From Aureispira sp. (GTDB lineage: Bacteria > Bacteroidota > Bacteroidia > Chitinophagales > Saprospiraceae), in NCBI GenBank assembly GCA_024222455.1, contig JAAEPD010000087.1:55005-119004 (forward strand): a stretch of DNA of 64,000 nt, written 5' to 3'. Under the pieces are notes generated by a model. It was not told the origin of the DNA. It saw only the letters and a program-made list of their open reading frames with translations, and did no database searches. The stretch's first letter is position 1, and each line of letters starts with the position of its first letter. The translations under genes were made by a program, and so were the position numbers. Below are positions 26,651 through 35,667 of this stretch, piece after piece.

Positions 26651-27858
26651 AGTATCTATTAAAAATTTTAGGAAAGGGGAGTTTGTGGTGCATTGTTATT
26701 CTAATAGTGTACCTAAATATTCGGTTGTACTACAAACCAAGTTACGTTACTGTTGACTCTAAAAGCATTAACCAAGATGTTTTAAGGCAGTTAAATTATC
26801 TAAAATTACAGTTTTCGGAGGGGTTAGGAGAAAAAATGCAAGAACGCTATCCAGAGGGATTTGTTTTTGTGCATGCTTTGTATGGTTTGGCTTGGGCTGA
26901 ATTGATAAAAGGGCTTCCTAGTCAAAATACTTTATATCAGGATGGTTTAAAAGAGGTCGAATTTGCCCAAAAAGCCTTATTTAGCGCATATGCGCTAAAT
27001 AACTTCCCCACCAATTTAGGGCCTGGTTACGGTATCTTTCATGCAGGTTGGTCCAACTATTTATTGGCTAAACAATTAATGGCAATGCCAGAGGAGGATA
27101 GAGATTCTAGTTTGTTAGTAGAGTTTAAAACAAAATCAGATAAAATAGCAAAAGCCTTTGAAGAAGATTCTTCTCCCTACTTGGAGTCCTATAGAGGCTT
27201 GGCTTGGCCTGCTGATAATATGGTAGCAATGGCTTCATTGGCATTGCATGATCAACTATTAGAGCCTAGATATGATAGTTTGAAACAGGACTGGCTTAGA
27301 AATGTAAAAGAACTACTTGATCCTAAAACTGGCTTGATCCCTCACGAAGTAGAACCTCAGACAGGAAAATTGATGGAAGGAGCCAAAGGCTCTTCTCAAA
27401 GTCTAATGAATAGCTTTTTGATAGATATAGATTCTACCTTTGCTGTAGAGCAGTTTAATCAATACAAAACATTATTTTTGGACTACCGCTTTGGGCTACC
27501 TGGCATACGAGAGTACCCTAAAGGAACTAAAGGTAAAATGGATATTGATTCTGGGCCTATTTTATTGCAAATAGGTGGTTCTGCATCTGTAGTGGGACTG
27601 CGGACAATGGCAACTTATGGTGCTACTAAGGAGGCTGTAGGTTTGCGTAATAGTATAGAGGCTTTTGGCGTGGGCTATAACTCTAATCAAAAAAAACAAT
27701 ATTTGTTTGGTCTAGAACCTATGGCTGATGCGTTTATTGTATGGGCTGGGAGTTTGGATATAGAAAATGAGGAGAAACAACTCGGAAACTGGCGTTGGTC
27801 ATTTCAATTGTTATCAATACTTATTATATTGTTCTGTTCGGCATTGATTTGGTGGTAG
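26647..27858 (+). CDS. Membrane-anchored hypothetical protein, TTG start
   Basis: This frame starts with TTG at 26647; the first ATG is 60 codons further in and would remove the membrane anchor at residues 13-27. I therefore favour the TTG, which overlaps the previous stop. The 403-residue product has an N-terminal anchor, a long mostly helical domain with Gly/aromatic loops (LGPGYGIFHAGWSNYLLA; RGLAWPADNMVAMASLALHD; LIPHEVEPQTG; GAKGSSQSLMNSFLID) and a second hydrophobic helix at the C-terminus. The loops resemble an alpha/alpha-barrel enzyme with acidic and aromatic pocket residues, but I cannot name a family. Confidence 0.68.
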   Translation: MKYLLKILGKGSLWCIVILIVYLNIRLYYKPSYVTVDSKSINQDVLRQLNYLKLQFSEGLGEKMQERYPEGFVFVHALYGLAWAELIKGLPSQNTLYQDGLKEVEFAQKALFSAYALNNFPTNLGPGYGIFHAGWSNYLLAKQLMAMPEEDRDSSLLVEFKTKSDKIAKAFEEDSSPYLESYRGLAWPADNMVAMASLALHDQLLEPRYDSLKQDWLRNVKELLDPKTGLIPHEVEPQTGKLMEGAKGSSQSLMNSFLIDIDSTFAVEQFNQYKTLFLDYRFGLPGIREYPKGTKGKMDIDSGPILLQIGGSASVVGLRTMATYGATKEAVGLRNSIEAFGVGYNSNQKKQYLFGLEPMADAFIVWAGSLDIENEEKQLGNWRWSFQLLSILIILFCSALIWW

Positions 27859-27935
27859 TGGGAGAGATATTGGATTAATAGAATTTAGTAGTTAGACTCT
27901 AGATATAGTTTATACATTAAAAAGAAAAAATAAGA

Positions 27936-29321
27936 ATGGATAATAATTCTTCACGTAGAGATTTTCTGAAATGGATGGGAGCTGTTACTCTTGGTTTTAG
28001 TGGCTTACAGTCCTTTGCCAATAGTATACCTTTGGATGATAGAGAGGTTTATGGTTATGGACCTTTGTACGACAAGGGGATAATTAAATTGCCTAAAGGC
28101 TTTTCTTATAAGATTATATCTAAAGCTGGTGTACGAATGGATGATGGGCTTATCTTGCCTGGTCGCCCTGATGGAATGGGCACTTTCAAAGGTAGTGATG
28201 GGCGTGTATTGGTCGTTCGAAATCACGAAAATTCTCCTTCTCAGGTAGAACATTCTCCTTTTGGTGCTGAAAATGAGTTACTGAATAAAGTGAGTGATAA
28301 AAAAATATTTGATAGAGGTTTTGGTAAAACTCCACATATAGGCGGTACAACAAACTTCCTCTATAATGAGCAAACTCAAGAGATAGAACATACATTCATG
28401 AGTTTGGTAGGAACTGCTCGAAACTGTGCTGGAGGTATTACTCCTTGGGGCTCTTGGTTGACTTGTGAGGAGTATGTATCTGATAAAAGTGAGCATCATG
28501 AAGAAAATCATGGTTATGTGTTTGAGGTGCCAGCCAAAGAGACAAAAGGTCTAAAATATCCTGTGCCTTTACGGGCAATGGGACGTTTCAACCATGAAGC
28601 AGTGGCGGTAGATCCTCGCACAGGAATTGTGTACTTGACAGAAGATAGGTATGATGGTTTATTTTACCGGTTTATACCTAAGGTAAAAGGAGAGTTGCAC
28701 AAAAGAGGTAAATTGCAGGCTTTAGCCTTTGTTTGGAAAAAAAGTATGGATACCCGCAATCGTCCTAATATTAATATAAAAGAAGGGATCAAATATGCTG
28801 CTCGATGGATAGATATGGAGGATGTAGATGCAGATGGCGATAATCTCAGAATTAGAGGTTTTGAGCAAGGTGCTGCTTGTTTTGCAAGGGCAGAGGGTAT
28901 TTGGTTTGGGAAAGGAGAATTGTTTTTTGCTTGTACCAATGGTGGTAGACAAAAAACTGGACAAATCTTTAGATATACTCCAAGTAAGTACGAAGGCAAT
29001 AAACGAGAAAAAGAGGATAAGTATAGACCTCGCATAGAATTGTTTGCGGAGCCTAATGATACTAAACTATTGAAATATTGTGATAATTTGACAGTAGCAC
29101 CTTGGGGCGATATTGTATTTTGTGAAGATCATAGACACAAACCTCGCATATCAGGAATTACGCCAGGAGGTAAGTTTTATAAGATTTCTCAGAATATAGA
29201 GTTTGCTTGTGAATTTGCAGGAGTTTGTTTTTCTCCTTCCGGAAAGACTTTATTTGTGAATATTCAAGATGAAGGGTTAACTTTGGCGATCACAGGCCCT
29301 TGGCTTAAGCGAAAGATTTAA
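27936..29321 (+). CDS. PhoX-family (DUF839) phosphatase-like protein
   Basis: A 461-residue protein with a twin-arginine signal (SSRRDFLKWMGAVTLGFSG, residues 5-23), so it is exported folded. The mature part is a beta-propeller-like DUF839/PhoX sequence with the expected blocks VVRNHENSP, CAGGITPWGSWLTCEE (430-nt region after the start), GRFNHEAVAVDPRTGIVYLTED and NLTVAPWGDIVFCED. Family members are Ca/Fe-dependent alkaline phosphatases of the periplasm. Length is on the short side. It stands between the TTG-started gene (77 bp) and the pseudokinase gene (40 bp). Confidence 0.88.
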   Translation: MDNNSSRRDFLKWMGAVTLGFSGLQSFANSIPLDDREVYGYGPLYDKGIIKLPKGFSYKIISKAGVRMDDGLILPGRPDGMGTFKGSDGRVLVVRNHENSPSQVEHSPFGAENELLNKVSDKKIFDRGFGKTPHIGGTTNFLYNEQTQEIEHTFMSLVGTARNCAGGITPWGSWLTCEEYVSDKSEHHEENHGYVFEVPAKETKGLKYPVPLRAMGRFNHEAVAVDPRTGIVYLTEDRYDGLFYRFIPKVKGELHKRGKLQALAFVWKKSMDTRNRPNINIKEGIKYAARWIDMEDVDADGDNLRIRGFEQGAACFARAEGIWFGKGELFFACTNGGRQKTGQIFRYTPSKYEGNKREKEDKYRPRIELFAEPNDTKLLKYCDNLTVAPWGDIVFCEDHRHKPRISGITPGGKFYKISQNIEFACEFAGVCFSPSGKTLFVNIQDEGLTLAITGPWLKRKI

Positions 29322-29361
29322 TTTAAAAATAGTTTAGTCTTATTTAGTTGTATCATTATAT

Positions 29362-30354
29362 ATGGAATCAATTAAGGATTTTTGGGATACCTACGAATTT
29401 GATCCCTCACAGTCTCTAGACCAAAAAGGATTTGGAAGCGTTTATAAAGGTAAGGATAAACGAACTGATGATGTAGTGGTAGTCAAAAGTACTGAAATGC
29501 ATCCTAATTTTGATGATGGATGGATTTGGAGAAAGTATGATGAGGCTATAGCCTTACAGCATAAAAACTTATTGCCTTATATTGCTGCTTATCGGTTTGA
29601 GGGAGAAGGGATGGTTTCTAATTTTGGTGTAATGCCTTATGTGGAACGCTTAAGTCTAAATTTACTAGACCCCAATGATTTAACAGATGAAGAAAAAGTT
29701 GATTGGATTAACCAAGTTTTAGATGGCCTCCATTATATGCATGAGCAGGGGCATGTTTGGCAAAAATTGTCAGCAACACATATCTTAATGGAGAAGAGTG
29801 CAGAGGATTATGTATTGAAGTTTATTAACTATGGAAATAAACAACCAATTCCTTTAGTCTTCTTTTCTAATTATGAATATCTAGCCCCCGAACAATTTGG
29901 AGATCCAACTGTTTTGGATAAACGAACGGATATTTGGAGCTTGGGAGTATTGATCTATTGGTTGTACACAGGGCAGTTGCCTTTTGGCCGAAAAACCACT
30001 CGACATCCTAACACTAAAATAGAAGAACGTATATTAAATAGACCTATTCCTGATTTAATAGACCTAATACCTAAGCCTTATAAGACCATAGTTCAAAAAT
30101 GTCTTAAAAAGAATATAGCAGAACGATGGGCTGATTGTGGTCAGATTATTGGGGCAATAGAGAAGCAATCCATTGCCAATAGTACTAAGGATACTGTAGC
30201 TGAGCAAGAAATAGAACTTTCTGCAAAAACTATAGACAATGAGCCTGATAGGCGTTATCTAAGAAAACCGAGTAAACCTATAATTTGGTGGCAAGTCTTA
30301 TTACTATTTGGCTTAGCTGCTGCATTCGGCTATTGGTTATCCCAAAAGTTTTAG
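29362..30354 (+). CDS. Tail-anchored protein kinase-like protein (probable pseudokinase)
   Basis: The 330-residue protein has a Hanks-type kinase fold: glycine loop GFGSVYKG at 23-30, VAIK-type Lys42, APE motif in YLAPEQFG (173-180) and DIWSLG at 190-195. The catalytic residues are replaced: the HRD triad reads W133-Q134-K135, the metal-binding Asn is His140, and DFG is N156-Y157-G158. It should bind nucleotide poorly, if at all, and not transfer phosphate by the usual mechanism. One C-terminal helix (about 306-326) anchors it with the kinase domain in the cytosol. It ends 18 bp before the PorP/SprF gene. Confidence 0.87.
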   Translation: MESIKDFWDTYEFDPSQSLDQKGFGSVYKGKDKRTDDVVVVKSTEMHPNFDDGWIWRKYDEAIALQHKNLLPYIAAYRFEGEGMVSNFGVMPYVERLSLNLLDPNDLTDEEKVDWINQVLDGLHYMHEQGHVWQKLSATHILMEKSAEDYVLKFINYGNKQPIPLVFFSNYEYLAPEQFGDPTVLDKRTDIWSLGVLIYWLYTGQLPFGRKTTRHPNTKIEERILNRPIPDLIDLIPKPYKTIVQKCLKKNIAERWADCGQIIGAIEKQSIANSTKDTVAEQEIELSAKTIDNEPDRRYLRKPSKPIIWWQVLLLFGLAAAFGYWLSQKF

Positions 30355-30372
30355 AGTTTAATATTACTGTTT

Positions 30373-31353
30373 ATGAAAATACATAATTACTTATTGTTGT
30401 TTTTTGCATTTTTAGGATTTGCACAGCAATCTTATGCCCAACAACCTACTCAGTATACCTTATATATGCTCAATCCATATAATTATAATAGTGCTTATAA
30501 TGGCTTGGATGGCTCTTTGAGTATGACTGGGGTTTTTAGGAAACAATGGGTAAGCTTCCCTGGTAGTCCATTACATTTCAATGTAAATGCACACATGCCT
30601 ATAGAGTATATTAGTAGTGGAGTAGGATTAGCGGTTGAGCATGATATTATTGGAGCTTACCAAAATACTTCGGTTAAAGCATCTTATAGTTATATACATA
30701 ATGTAGGAAAAGAAGGGCAACTTTCTTTTGGCTTGGCAGGACGTTTTTTACAAAAAGCATTGGATGGCACCAAACTTCGTGCACCACAAGGTAGTTATGA
30801 TAATGGAATCAACCATCAGGATGACTACATACCTGTAGGAAAAGAATCAGGAGTCGGTTTTGGAGTAGATTTTGGAATTTACTTCAAGCACCCTTCTTTT
30901 GAGGTTGGTTTATCTGCAATAAACCTAAATGCACCTAAAGTGAATTTATCTACTGGAAGCTTACAAAATATAACCTACGCTCGTGGATATTTTCTTACAG
31001 CATCTTACAATTGGGAGATCAATGATAAATTTTCTTTACATCCTTCAGCCTTACTAAAAACGGATTTTGTGAAGTTTCAACCAGAGATTTCAATAATTTT
31101 TAAATACAATGACAATATTTTTGGTGGGCTATCGTTTAGAGGATATAGTACACCAACTATAGATGCTGTTGTGTTCCTTGCTGGAATGCAAATAACAAAA
31201 AATCTTATGTTGGCATATTCTTATGATTTGTCAATTGGGAGTTTGCGTAAATTTAACAGTGGATCGCATGAAGTTGTGTTAAATTATAATCTGAATAAGA
31301 AATTTGGGAAAGAAGTTCCTGCAAAAGTTATCTATAATCCTAGATTTTTATAA
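30373..31353 (+). CDS. PorP/SprF-family type IX secretion outer membrane protein
   Basis: This 326-residue protein has a signal peptide (about 22 residues, QQSYAQ) and then the family hallmark QPTQYTLYMLNPYNYNSAYNG, followed by the FRKQWVSFPGSPLHFNVN block. The rest is a beta-barrel with a C-terminal amphipathic strand. PorP/SprF proteins are outer-membrane partners of the type IX secretion system, some needed for attaching or exporting particular adhesins. Its place directly before gldKLMN matches the porPKLMN order known from Porphyromonas gingivalis. Confidence 0.93.
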   Translation: MKIHNYLLLFFAFLGFAQQSYAQQPTQYTLYMLNPYNYNSAYNGLDGSLSMTGVFRKQWVSFPGSPLHFNVNAHMPIEYISSGVGLAVEHDIIGAYQNTSVKASYSYIHNVGKEGQLSFGLAGRFLQKALDGTKLRAPQGSYDNGINHQDDYIPVGKESGVGFGVDFGIYFKHPSFEVGLSAINLNAPKVNLSTGSLQNITYARGYFLTASYNWEINDKFSLHPSALLKTDFVKFQPEISIIFKYNDNIFGGLSFRGYSTPTIDAVVFLAGMQITKNLMLAYSYDLSIGSLRKFNSGSHEVVLNYNLNKKFGKEVPAKVIYNPRFL

Positions 31354-31629
31354 TTTCACAAAAAAAACAAGAAATATATCCTAGTTGCACACTATTCAAT
31401 TTTTTTTGTCGTTCATAATATACGAATACAAAAAAAGGATATTGCCTCAACAATATTTTTTGAATTCTCAGTATTTTAAGATTATATTTACAGCCATCTT
31501 TTTTAGTGTAATATGCCTTTATGTAGAAAATAGCATTTTTTGCCTTTTGTTATTTTTTATAATTATTATCAAAAAAAGTTGCCTTTTACGTAGTTTTCAA
31601 AACTAAATGTTTAAATGACGGGTGCAAAC

Positions 31630-32895
31630 ATGAAAACAAATCAAATTTTGGCCTTTATAGTAATGACTCTAGTTTTAGGGTCTTGTGCTAAACAAGAAAG
31701 TGGCCAGCTAATTGGAGTATTGGATCGTCCAAAATGGAGTCCAATCAATCCTTATGGAATGCAATATATCCCTTCTGGTACTTTGCATATCGGACCGAGT
31801 GATCAGGATGTTAATTCTTCTTTGGTACAACGTCCCAAACAAATATCCATACAAGGTTTCTTTATGGATGATACCGAAATTACAAATAACGAGTATCGTC
31901 AATTTGTACATTGGGTAAAAGATTCTATTGCTCACATGACAGTAGGACATACTGTTGAGCACGATGATGGAACTCAAAGTGTAGATTGGGAACAAGAACT
32001 AGATTGGTCTCCTGGTGGAGAACTTGATGGTATGTTCTATCAAGGTGATGAGAAATTCGCAGGTAAGCGCGAATTAGATACTCGTCAGCTAGTATTTGAT
32101 TTCCAATGGTACGACTGGAAAGGTGCTGCGCGTGATTTTGACTGGAAATCAGACAATAACCGTTTCTCTAACGAAAAACACAATCGTGCAGATTATATTA
32201 AGAAAGAAGATGTACGTATTTATCCAGATACTTTAACTTGGATACGTGATTTTTCTTACTCATATAATGAGCCAATGACACGTAACTACTTCTGGCATCC
32301 AGCGTTTGATGATTACCCAGTAGTAGGAATAGCTTGGAAACAAGCAAATGCTTTCTGTTATTGGAGAACAAATCTATGGAATGGTTTTGAAGCCATTAAT
32401 ACAGAGGATTTCCGTTTGCCAACAGAGCATGAGTGGGAATACGCTTCTAGAGGTGGTCATGATTTGGCTCCTTATCCATGGGGTGGATACTATGTACGTA
32501 ATGCAAAAGGTTGTTTGCTTGCAAACTTTAAGCCTGGACGTGGAGATTATCCTGCAGATGGTGGTTTGTATACAGTAAGAGCCGATGCTTACTTCCCTAA
32601 TGATTACGGACTGTTCAATATGTCTGGTAATGTAGCAGAGTGGACTTCTTCAGCTTACTACGAAAATGCATACTCTTTCTTGCATGATTTACAACCAGAT
32701 ATTCGTTTTGATGCAAAAGAGGATGATCCTACAGCATGGAAAAGAAAAGTTATCCGTGGTGGATCTTGGAAAGATATCGCTTACTTCATGCAAACAGGAA
32801 CTCGTCACTGGGAATTTGAAGATACAACTAAATGTTATATTGGATTCCGTTGTGTACTTACTTTCCTTGGTCGTTCTATCAATGACTTTAAGTAG
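31630..32895 (+). CDS. gldK: GldK, type IX secretion/gliding ring lipoprotein
   Basis: I use ATG 31630, which gives a lipoprotein signal with lipobox LGSC (Cys19); the frame is open five codons further upstream. The 421-residue protein has the formylglycine-generating-enzyme/sulfatase-modifying fold: FFMDDTEITNNEYRQFV near residue 78, RLPTEHEWEYASRGG in the middle, NMSGNVAEWTSSAYY near 334, and a closing KVIRGGSWKD/YIGFRCV. GldK forms, with GldN, the periplasmic ring below the outer membrane. It leads gldKLMN, with a long hairpin before gldL. Confidence 0.96.
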   Translation: MKTNQILAFIVMTLVLGSCAKQESGQLIGVLDRPKWSPINPYGMQYIPSGTLHIGPSDQDVNSSLVQRPKQISIQGFFMDDTEITNNEYRQFVHWVKDSIAHMTVGHTVEHDDGTQSVDWEQELDWSPGGELDGMFYQGDEKFAGKRELDTRQLVFDFQWYDWKGAARDFDWKSDNNRFSNEKHNRADYIKKEDVRIYPDTLTWIRDFSYSYNEPMTRNYFWHPAFDDYPVVGIAWKQANAFCYWRTNLWNGFEAINTEDFRLPTEHEWEYASRGGHDLAPYPWGGYYVRNAKGCLLANFKPGRGDYPADGGLYTVRADAYFPNDYGLFNMSGNVAEWTSSAYYENAYSFLHDLQPDIRFDAKEDDPTAWKRKVIRGGSWKDIAYFMQTGTRHWEFEDTTKCYIGFRCVLTFLGRSINDFK

Positions 32896-32931
32896 TATTT
32901 AATTAAAAGTACAATAGAATTATATCTAAAT

Positions 32932-32975
32932 TTATCGAGCGTATTACTGCCAAAATGCAGTGATACGCTCGATAA
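32932..32975 (+). promoter_or_regulatory. Long stem-loop between gldK and gldL
   Basis: A 19-bp stem (32932-32950 with 32957-32975, one mismatch) with a 6-nt loop lies 36 bp after gldK. No T-run follows, so it is probably not a full terminator but an attenuator, mRNA-end stabiliser or processing site that sets the gldK:gldL ratio. Confidence 0.7.
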
Positions 32976-33071
32976 GTTAATGCAAAAGGTTAATTTTTGA
33001 GATTTCCTTGAAAATTATCTAAAAAAAATTGTAACCATTTTACAAAATTGTATTATACTTACAGGAAATTC

Positions 33072-33107
33072 GGAGAAAGCCCCATCTAATGGGCGAAAAA
33101 TTTCTCC
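33072..33107 (+). promoter_or_regulatory. Structured leader upstream of gldL
   Basis: GGAGAAA (33072-33078) pairs with TTTCTCC (33101-33107), enclosing a second short GCCC/GGGC hairpin. It lies 65 bp before the gldL start and may be part of a separate gldL promoter leader. Confidence 0.45.
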
Positions 33108-33171
33108 TATTCAAACCTTGACAACCCTTTTATATCTTTATTAACTAACCTTTTTAAAAAAAAATGTAACC

Positions 33172-33786
33172 ATGAGTTTCATTCATTCAAGTGCGTTCGC
33201 ATATGGGAAGAATCTAGTTATCGGTCTAGGAGCAGCTATTGTATTAGTAGGAGCTTTATTTAAGATCCAATCTTGGCCAGGAGCATCTGAGATGCTTACA
33301 GTTGGTCTATTGACTGAGGCAGGTCTATTTACTATGTTAGGTCTATTACCTCCACACAAAGATTACTACTGGGAAAAACTTTATCCAGGTCTTGATCAAC
33401 ACGGTGGAGAACTTGACGGAGCAGGTGGAGAAGGTGGATCTAACGTAGGAGAAGCTGTTGAAAAACTAGCTAATTCTGTAGGATCTATCAACTTAAACAC
33501 TGATCCATTAGAAAAACAACAACAGCAAATGGTAGGTGAATTGAAGAAAATGGCAGATAGCATGGGTGGCCTTCAGGCTTTCATGAATACTGACTATTCT
33601 GAGATCGAAAACCTTACTAAAGGTGCTGGTAAATTTGCTACTGCTGTAAATGAGGCAATTACAAGTATTAGCGAATCTTTAGAGGACACTAAAGTTTACA
33701 AAGAACAATTGACAGAGTTGAACCAAAACCTTGCTAGCTTAAACCAAGTATATGGTGGTGTATTAGCAGCTATGGGTAGAGGATAA
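33172..33786 (+). CDS. gldL: GldL, inner-membrane motor subunit of the T9SS
   Basis: A 204-residue protein with two transmembrane helices (about 12-31 and 40-58) and a long cytosolic C-terminal part containing a predicted coiled coil (about 150-200). GldL surrounds a GldM dimer and converts proton motive force to rotation or movement. Glu49 in the second helix sits at the position of the key proton-path glutamate described for Flavobacterium GldL. It is followed by gldM after 107 bp. Confidence 0.96.
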   Translation: MSFIHSSAFAYGKNLVIGLGAAIVLVGALFKIQSWPGASEMLTVGLLTEAGLFTMLGLLPPHKDYYWEKLYPGLDQHGGELDGAGGEGGSNVGEAVEKLANSVGSINLNTDPLEKQQQQMVGELKKMADSMGGLQAFMNTDYSEIENLTKGAGKFATAVNEAITSISESLEDTKVYKEQLTELNQNLASLNQVYGGVLAAMGRG

Positions 33787-33893
33787 ACAACCAAATGAGT
33801 CAAACTTACAGCAACTAAAAGGCAATGAGGTTGCAAAGGTTTGATTTAGAAATATGGTAGATAATCAATTGTAAAATTTAAAAAGAAACTAAG

Positions 33894-35540
33894 ATGTCAA
33901 TTCCAAAGGAACCGCGGCAGCTGATGATTAACCTAATGTATCTGGTTTTGACAGCGATGCTCGCATTAAACGTATCAGCGGAAATTATCAATGCTTTCTT
34001 TGCTCTTGATAAGGGGATAAAGAAAAACAACAAGATTGTTGAGCATGCAAATGATAAGATGATCCTTGATATGGAAGAAACTGCAAAAACTAAAACGCAA
34101 TATGCGCCATTAGTTGCTGCAGCTAAAGAAGTAAAAAGTATTACCGCAGAATTCATTACTTATGTTGACGGAATCCGTGATCGTATGGTAGAGGAATCTG
34201 GTGGAGCTTATACATTAGAAGATGCTACGGCTCAAGGCCATCCAGAATTGGAAGGTAAGCCTAAAGGCAAAAAGGATAAGGACACTCCTCAACGTATTTT
34301 TGTAAGTGGTGACTATGGTAGCCAAGGACAAAAAGAACCTGTAGGTCCAGAACTAGCTAAGAAGATTTCAGAATCTAGAGAGAAATTTAAAAACTTTGTA
34401 GGTGGTCTTTGGGAAAATGGTGGTATCAAAGCGACTGTTTTTGCTGATGCTAAAAAGAAAGATGCAGCTTTGGCTGCTTTAGTAGAAGATTTCACTATGG
34501 AAAGCGATGAGAATTATCATGCAGAAAAGCATGAAGGTAAAGATTGGGCAGAATATACATTCGGTCACATGCCTGTAGCGGCTATTTACCCAATGCTTCG
34601 TAAATTCCAAAATGATGCTAAGACTACTGAGTCTGCTGTAATTTCTTATTTAGCCTCTCAAATGGGTAAAATGGAGATGAACTATGACAAGTTTGATGTA
34701 TTTAGTCAATCTCCTAAGAGTTACATTTTACTTGGTGAAGAATATAAGTCTGAAATTGCATTAGGTGCATATTCTAGTCAGGCTAAGTTCTCTGTAAGTG
34801 TAAATGGTAAATCTTTGTCTATCAAAGATGGTAAAGCTGCTTATTCAACTCGTCCTAGTAAAGTAGGTGAGCAAAAGTATAGCGCTCGTATTTCTGTAAA
34901 CAATCCACTTACTGGTGAGACTGAGTCATTTACTAAAGATTTCTTCTTTGAAGTAGGACAACCTTCTGTAACAGTATCTGCCGATAAAATGAATGTATTT
35001 TATATTGGTGTAGATAACCCAATTACAGTAGCCGCAGCTGGTATCTCTTCTAACGCAGTTGGAGTAGGTATTTCTGGTGGTGGTGGTTCTATCAAGAAGC
35101 AAGGTAAAACTAGCTATGTTGTAACTGTGAAAACTCCAGGAGCTGCAACTATTAACATTAAAGACAAAACGAATAATAAAACGTTTCCATTTAAGTTTCG
35201 TGTAAAACGTATTCCTGATCCAGTTGTGCGTTTAGGTAAGAAACAAGATGGTATTATCAAGTCTGGTGTTATGAGAGCTCAACCTGGTTTAGCTGCATGG
35301 TTAGACAACTTTGATTTTGAAGCTAAATGTAGCGTACAGTCTTATACTATGTATTATACTCGTAAGCGTCAAGATGCTGTAGAAATTAAAGGAAAAGGTG
35401 GTCGTTTCTCAGGACAAGTTGCTAAAGCAATTAAAGCTGCAAAGCCAGGAGATCAATATGCTTTTGTTAATGTAAAAGCAAGATGCCCAGGTGATAAAGC
35501 TGGTCGTCCAGTAAACGGTATGTCTTTCCAAGTGAAATAA
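33894..35540 (+). CDS. gldM: GldM, motor shaft protein of the T9SS
   Basis: A 548-residue protein with a short cytosolic N-terminus containing Arg8, one transmembrane helix (about 11-32, LMINLMYLVLTAMLALNVSAE), then a long periplasmic part with several Ig-like domains. GldM inserts its helices into the GldL ring and reaches the GldK/GldN ring, passing on the motion that drives secretion and gliding. Length and domain order are normal. The gene lies in gldKLMN order with gldN 127 bp downstream. Confidence 0.96.
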   Translation: MSIPKEPRQLMINLMYLVLTAMLALNVSAEIINAFFALDKGIKKNNKIVEHANDKMILDMEETAKTKTQYAPLVAAAKEVKSITAEFITYVDGIRDRMVEESGGAYTLEDATAQGHPELEGKPKGKKDKDTPQRIFVSGDYGSQGQKEPVGPELAKKISESREKFKNFVGGLWENGGIKATVFADAKKKDAALAALVEDFTMESDENYHAEKHEGKDWAEYTFGHMPVAAIYPMLRKFQNDAKTTESAVISYLASQMGKMEMNYDKFDVFSQSPKSYILLGEEYKSEIALGAYSSQAKFSVSVNGKSLSIKDGKAAYSTRPSKVGEQKYSARISVNNPLTGETESFTKDFFFEVGQPSVTVSADKMNVFYIGVDNPITVAAAGISSNAVGVGISGGGGSIKKQGKTSYVVTVKTPGAATINIKDKTNNKTFPFKFRVKRIPDPVVRLGKKQDGIIKSGVMRAQPGLAAWLDNFDFEAKCSVQSYTMYYTRKRQDAVEIKGKGGRFSGQVAKAIKAAKPGDQYAFVNVKARCPGDKAGRPVNGMSFQVK

Positions 35541-35667
35541 ATACACGGTTAGAAAAAAAATAAGCAAATTTATTGCTTTCTATAAAATAGGAGTTGGTTG
35601 TTTTACGTTATTATAACTGAAACAGCCAATTTCTTTATTTATTAGGTAAAATAAAAAACAAAAACTG

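Noticed and set aside
31385..31606. 73-codon plus-strand frame between PorP/SprF and gldK
   Set aside because: Composition is Phe/Ile/Lys-rich low-complexity AT sequence with a weak start; it looks like random AT-rich DNA rather than a gene.
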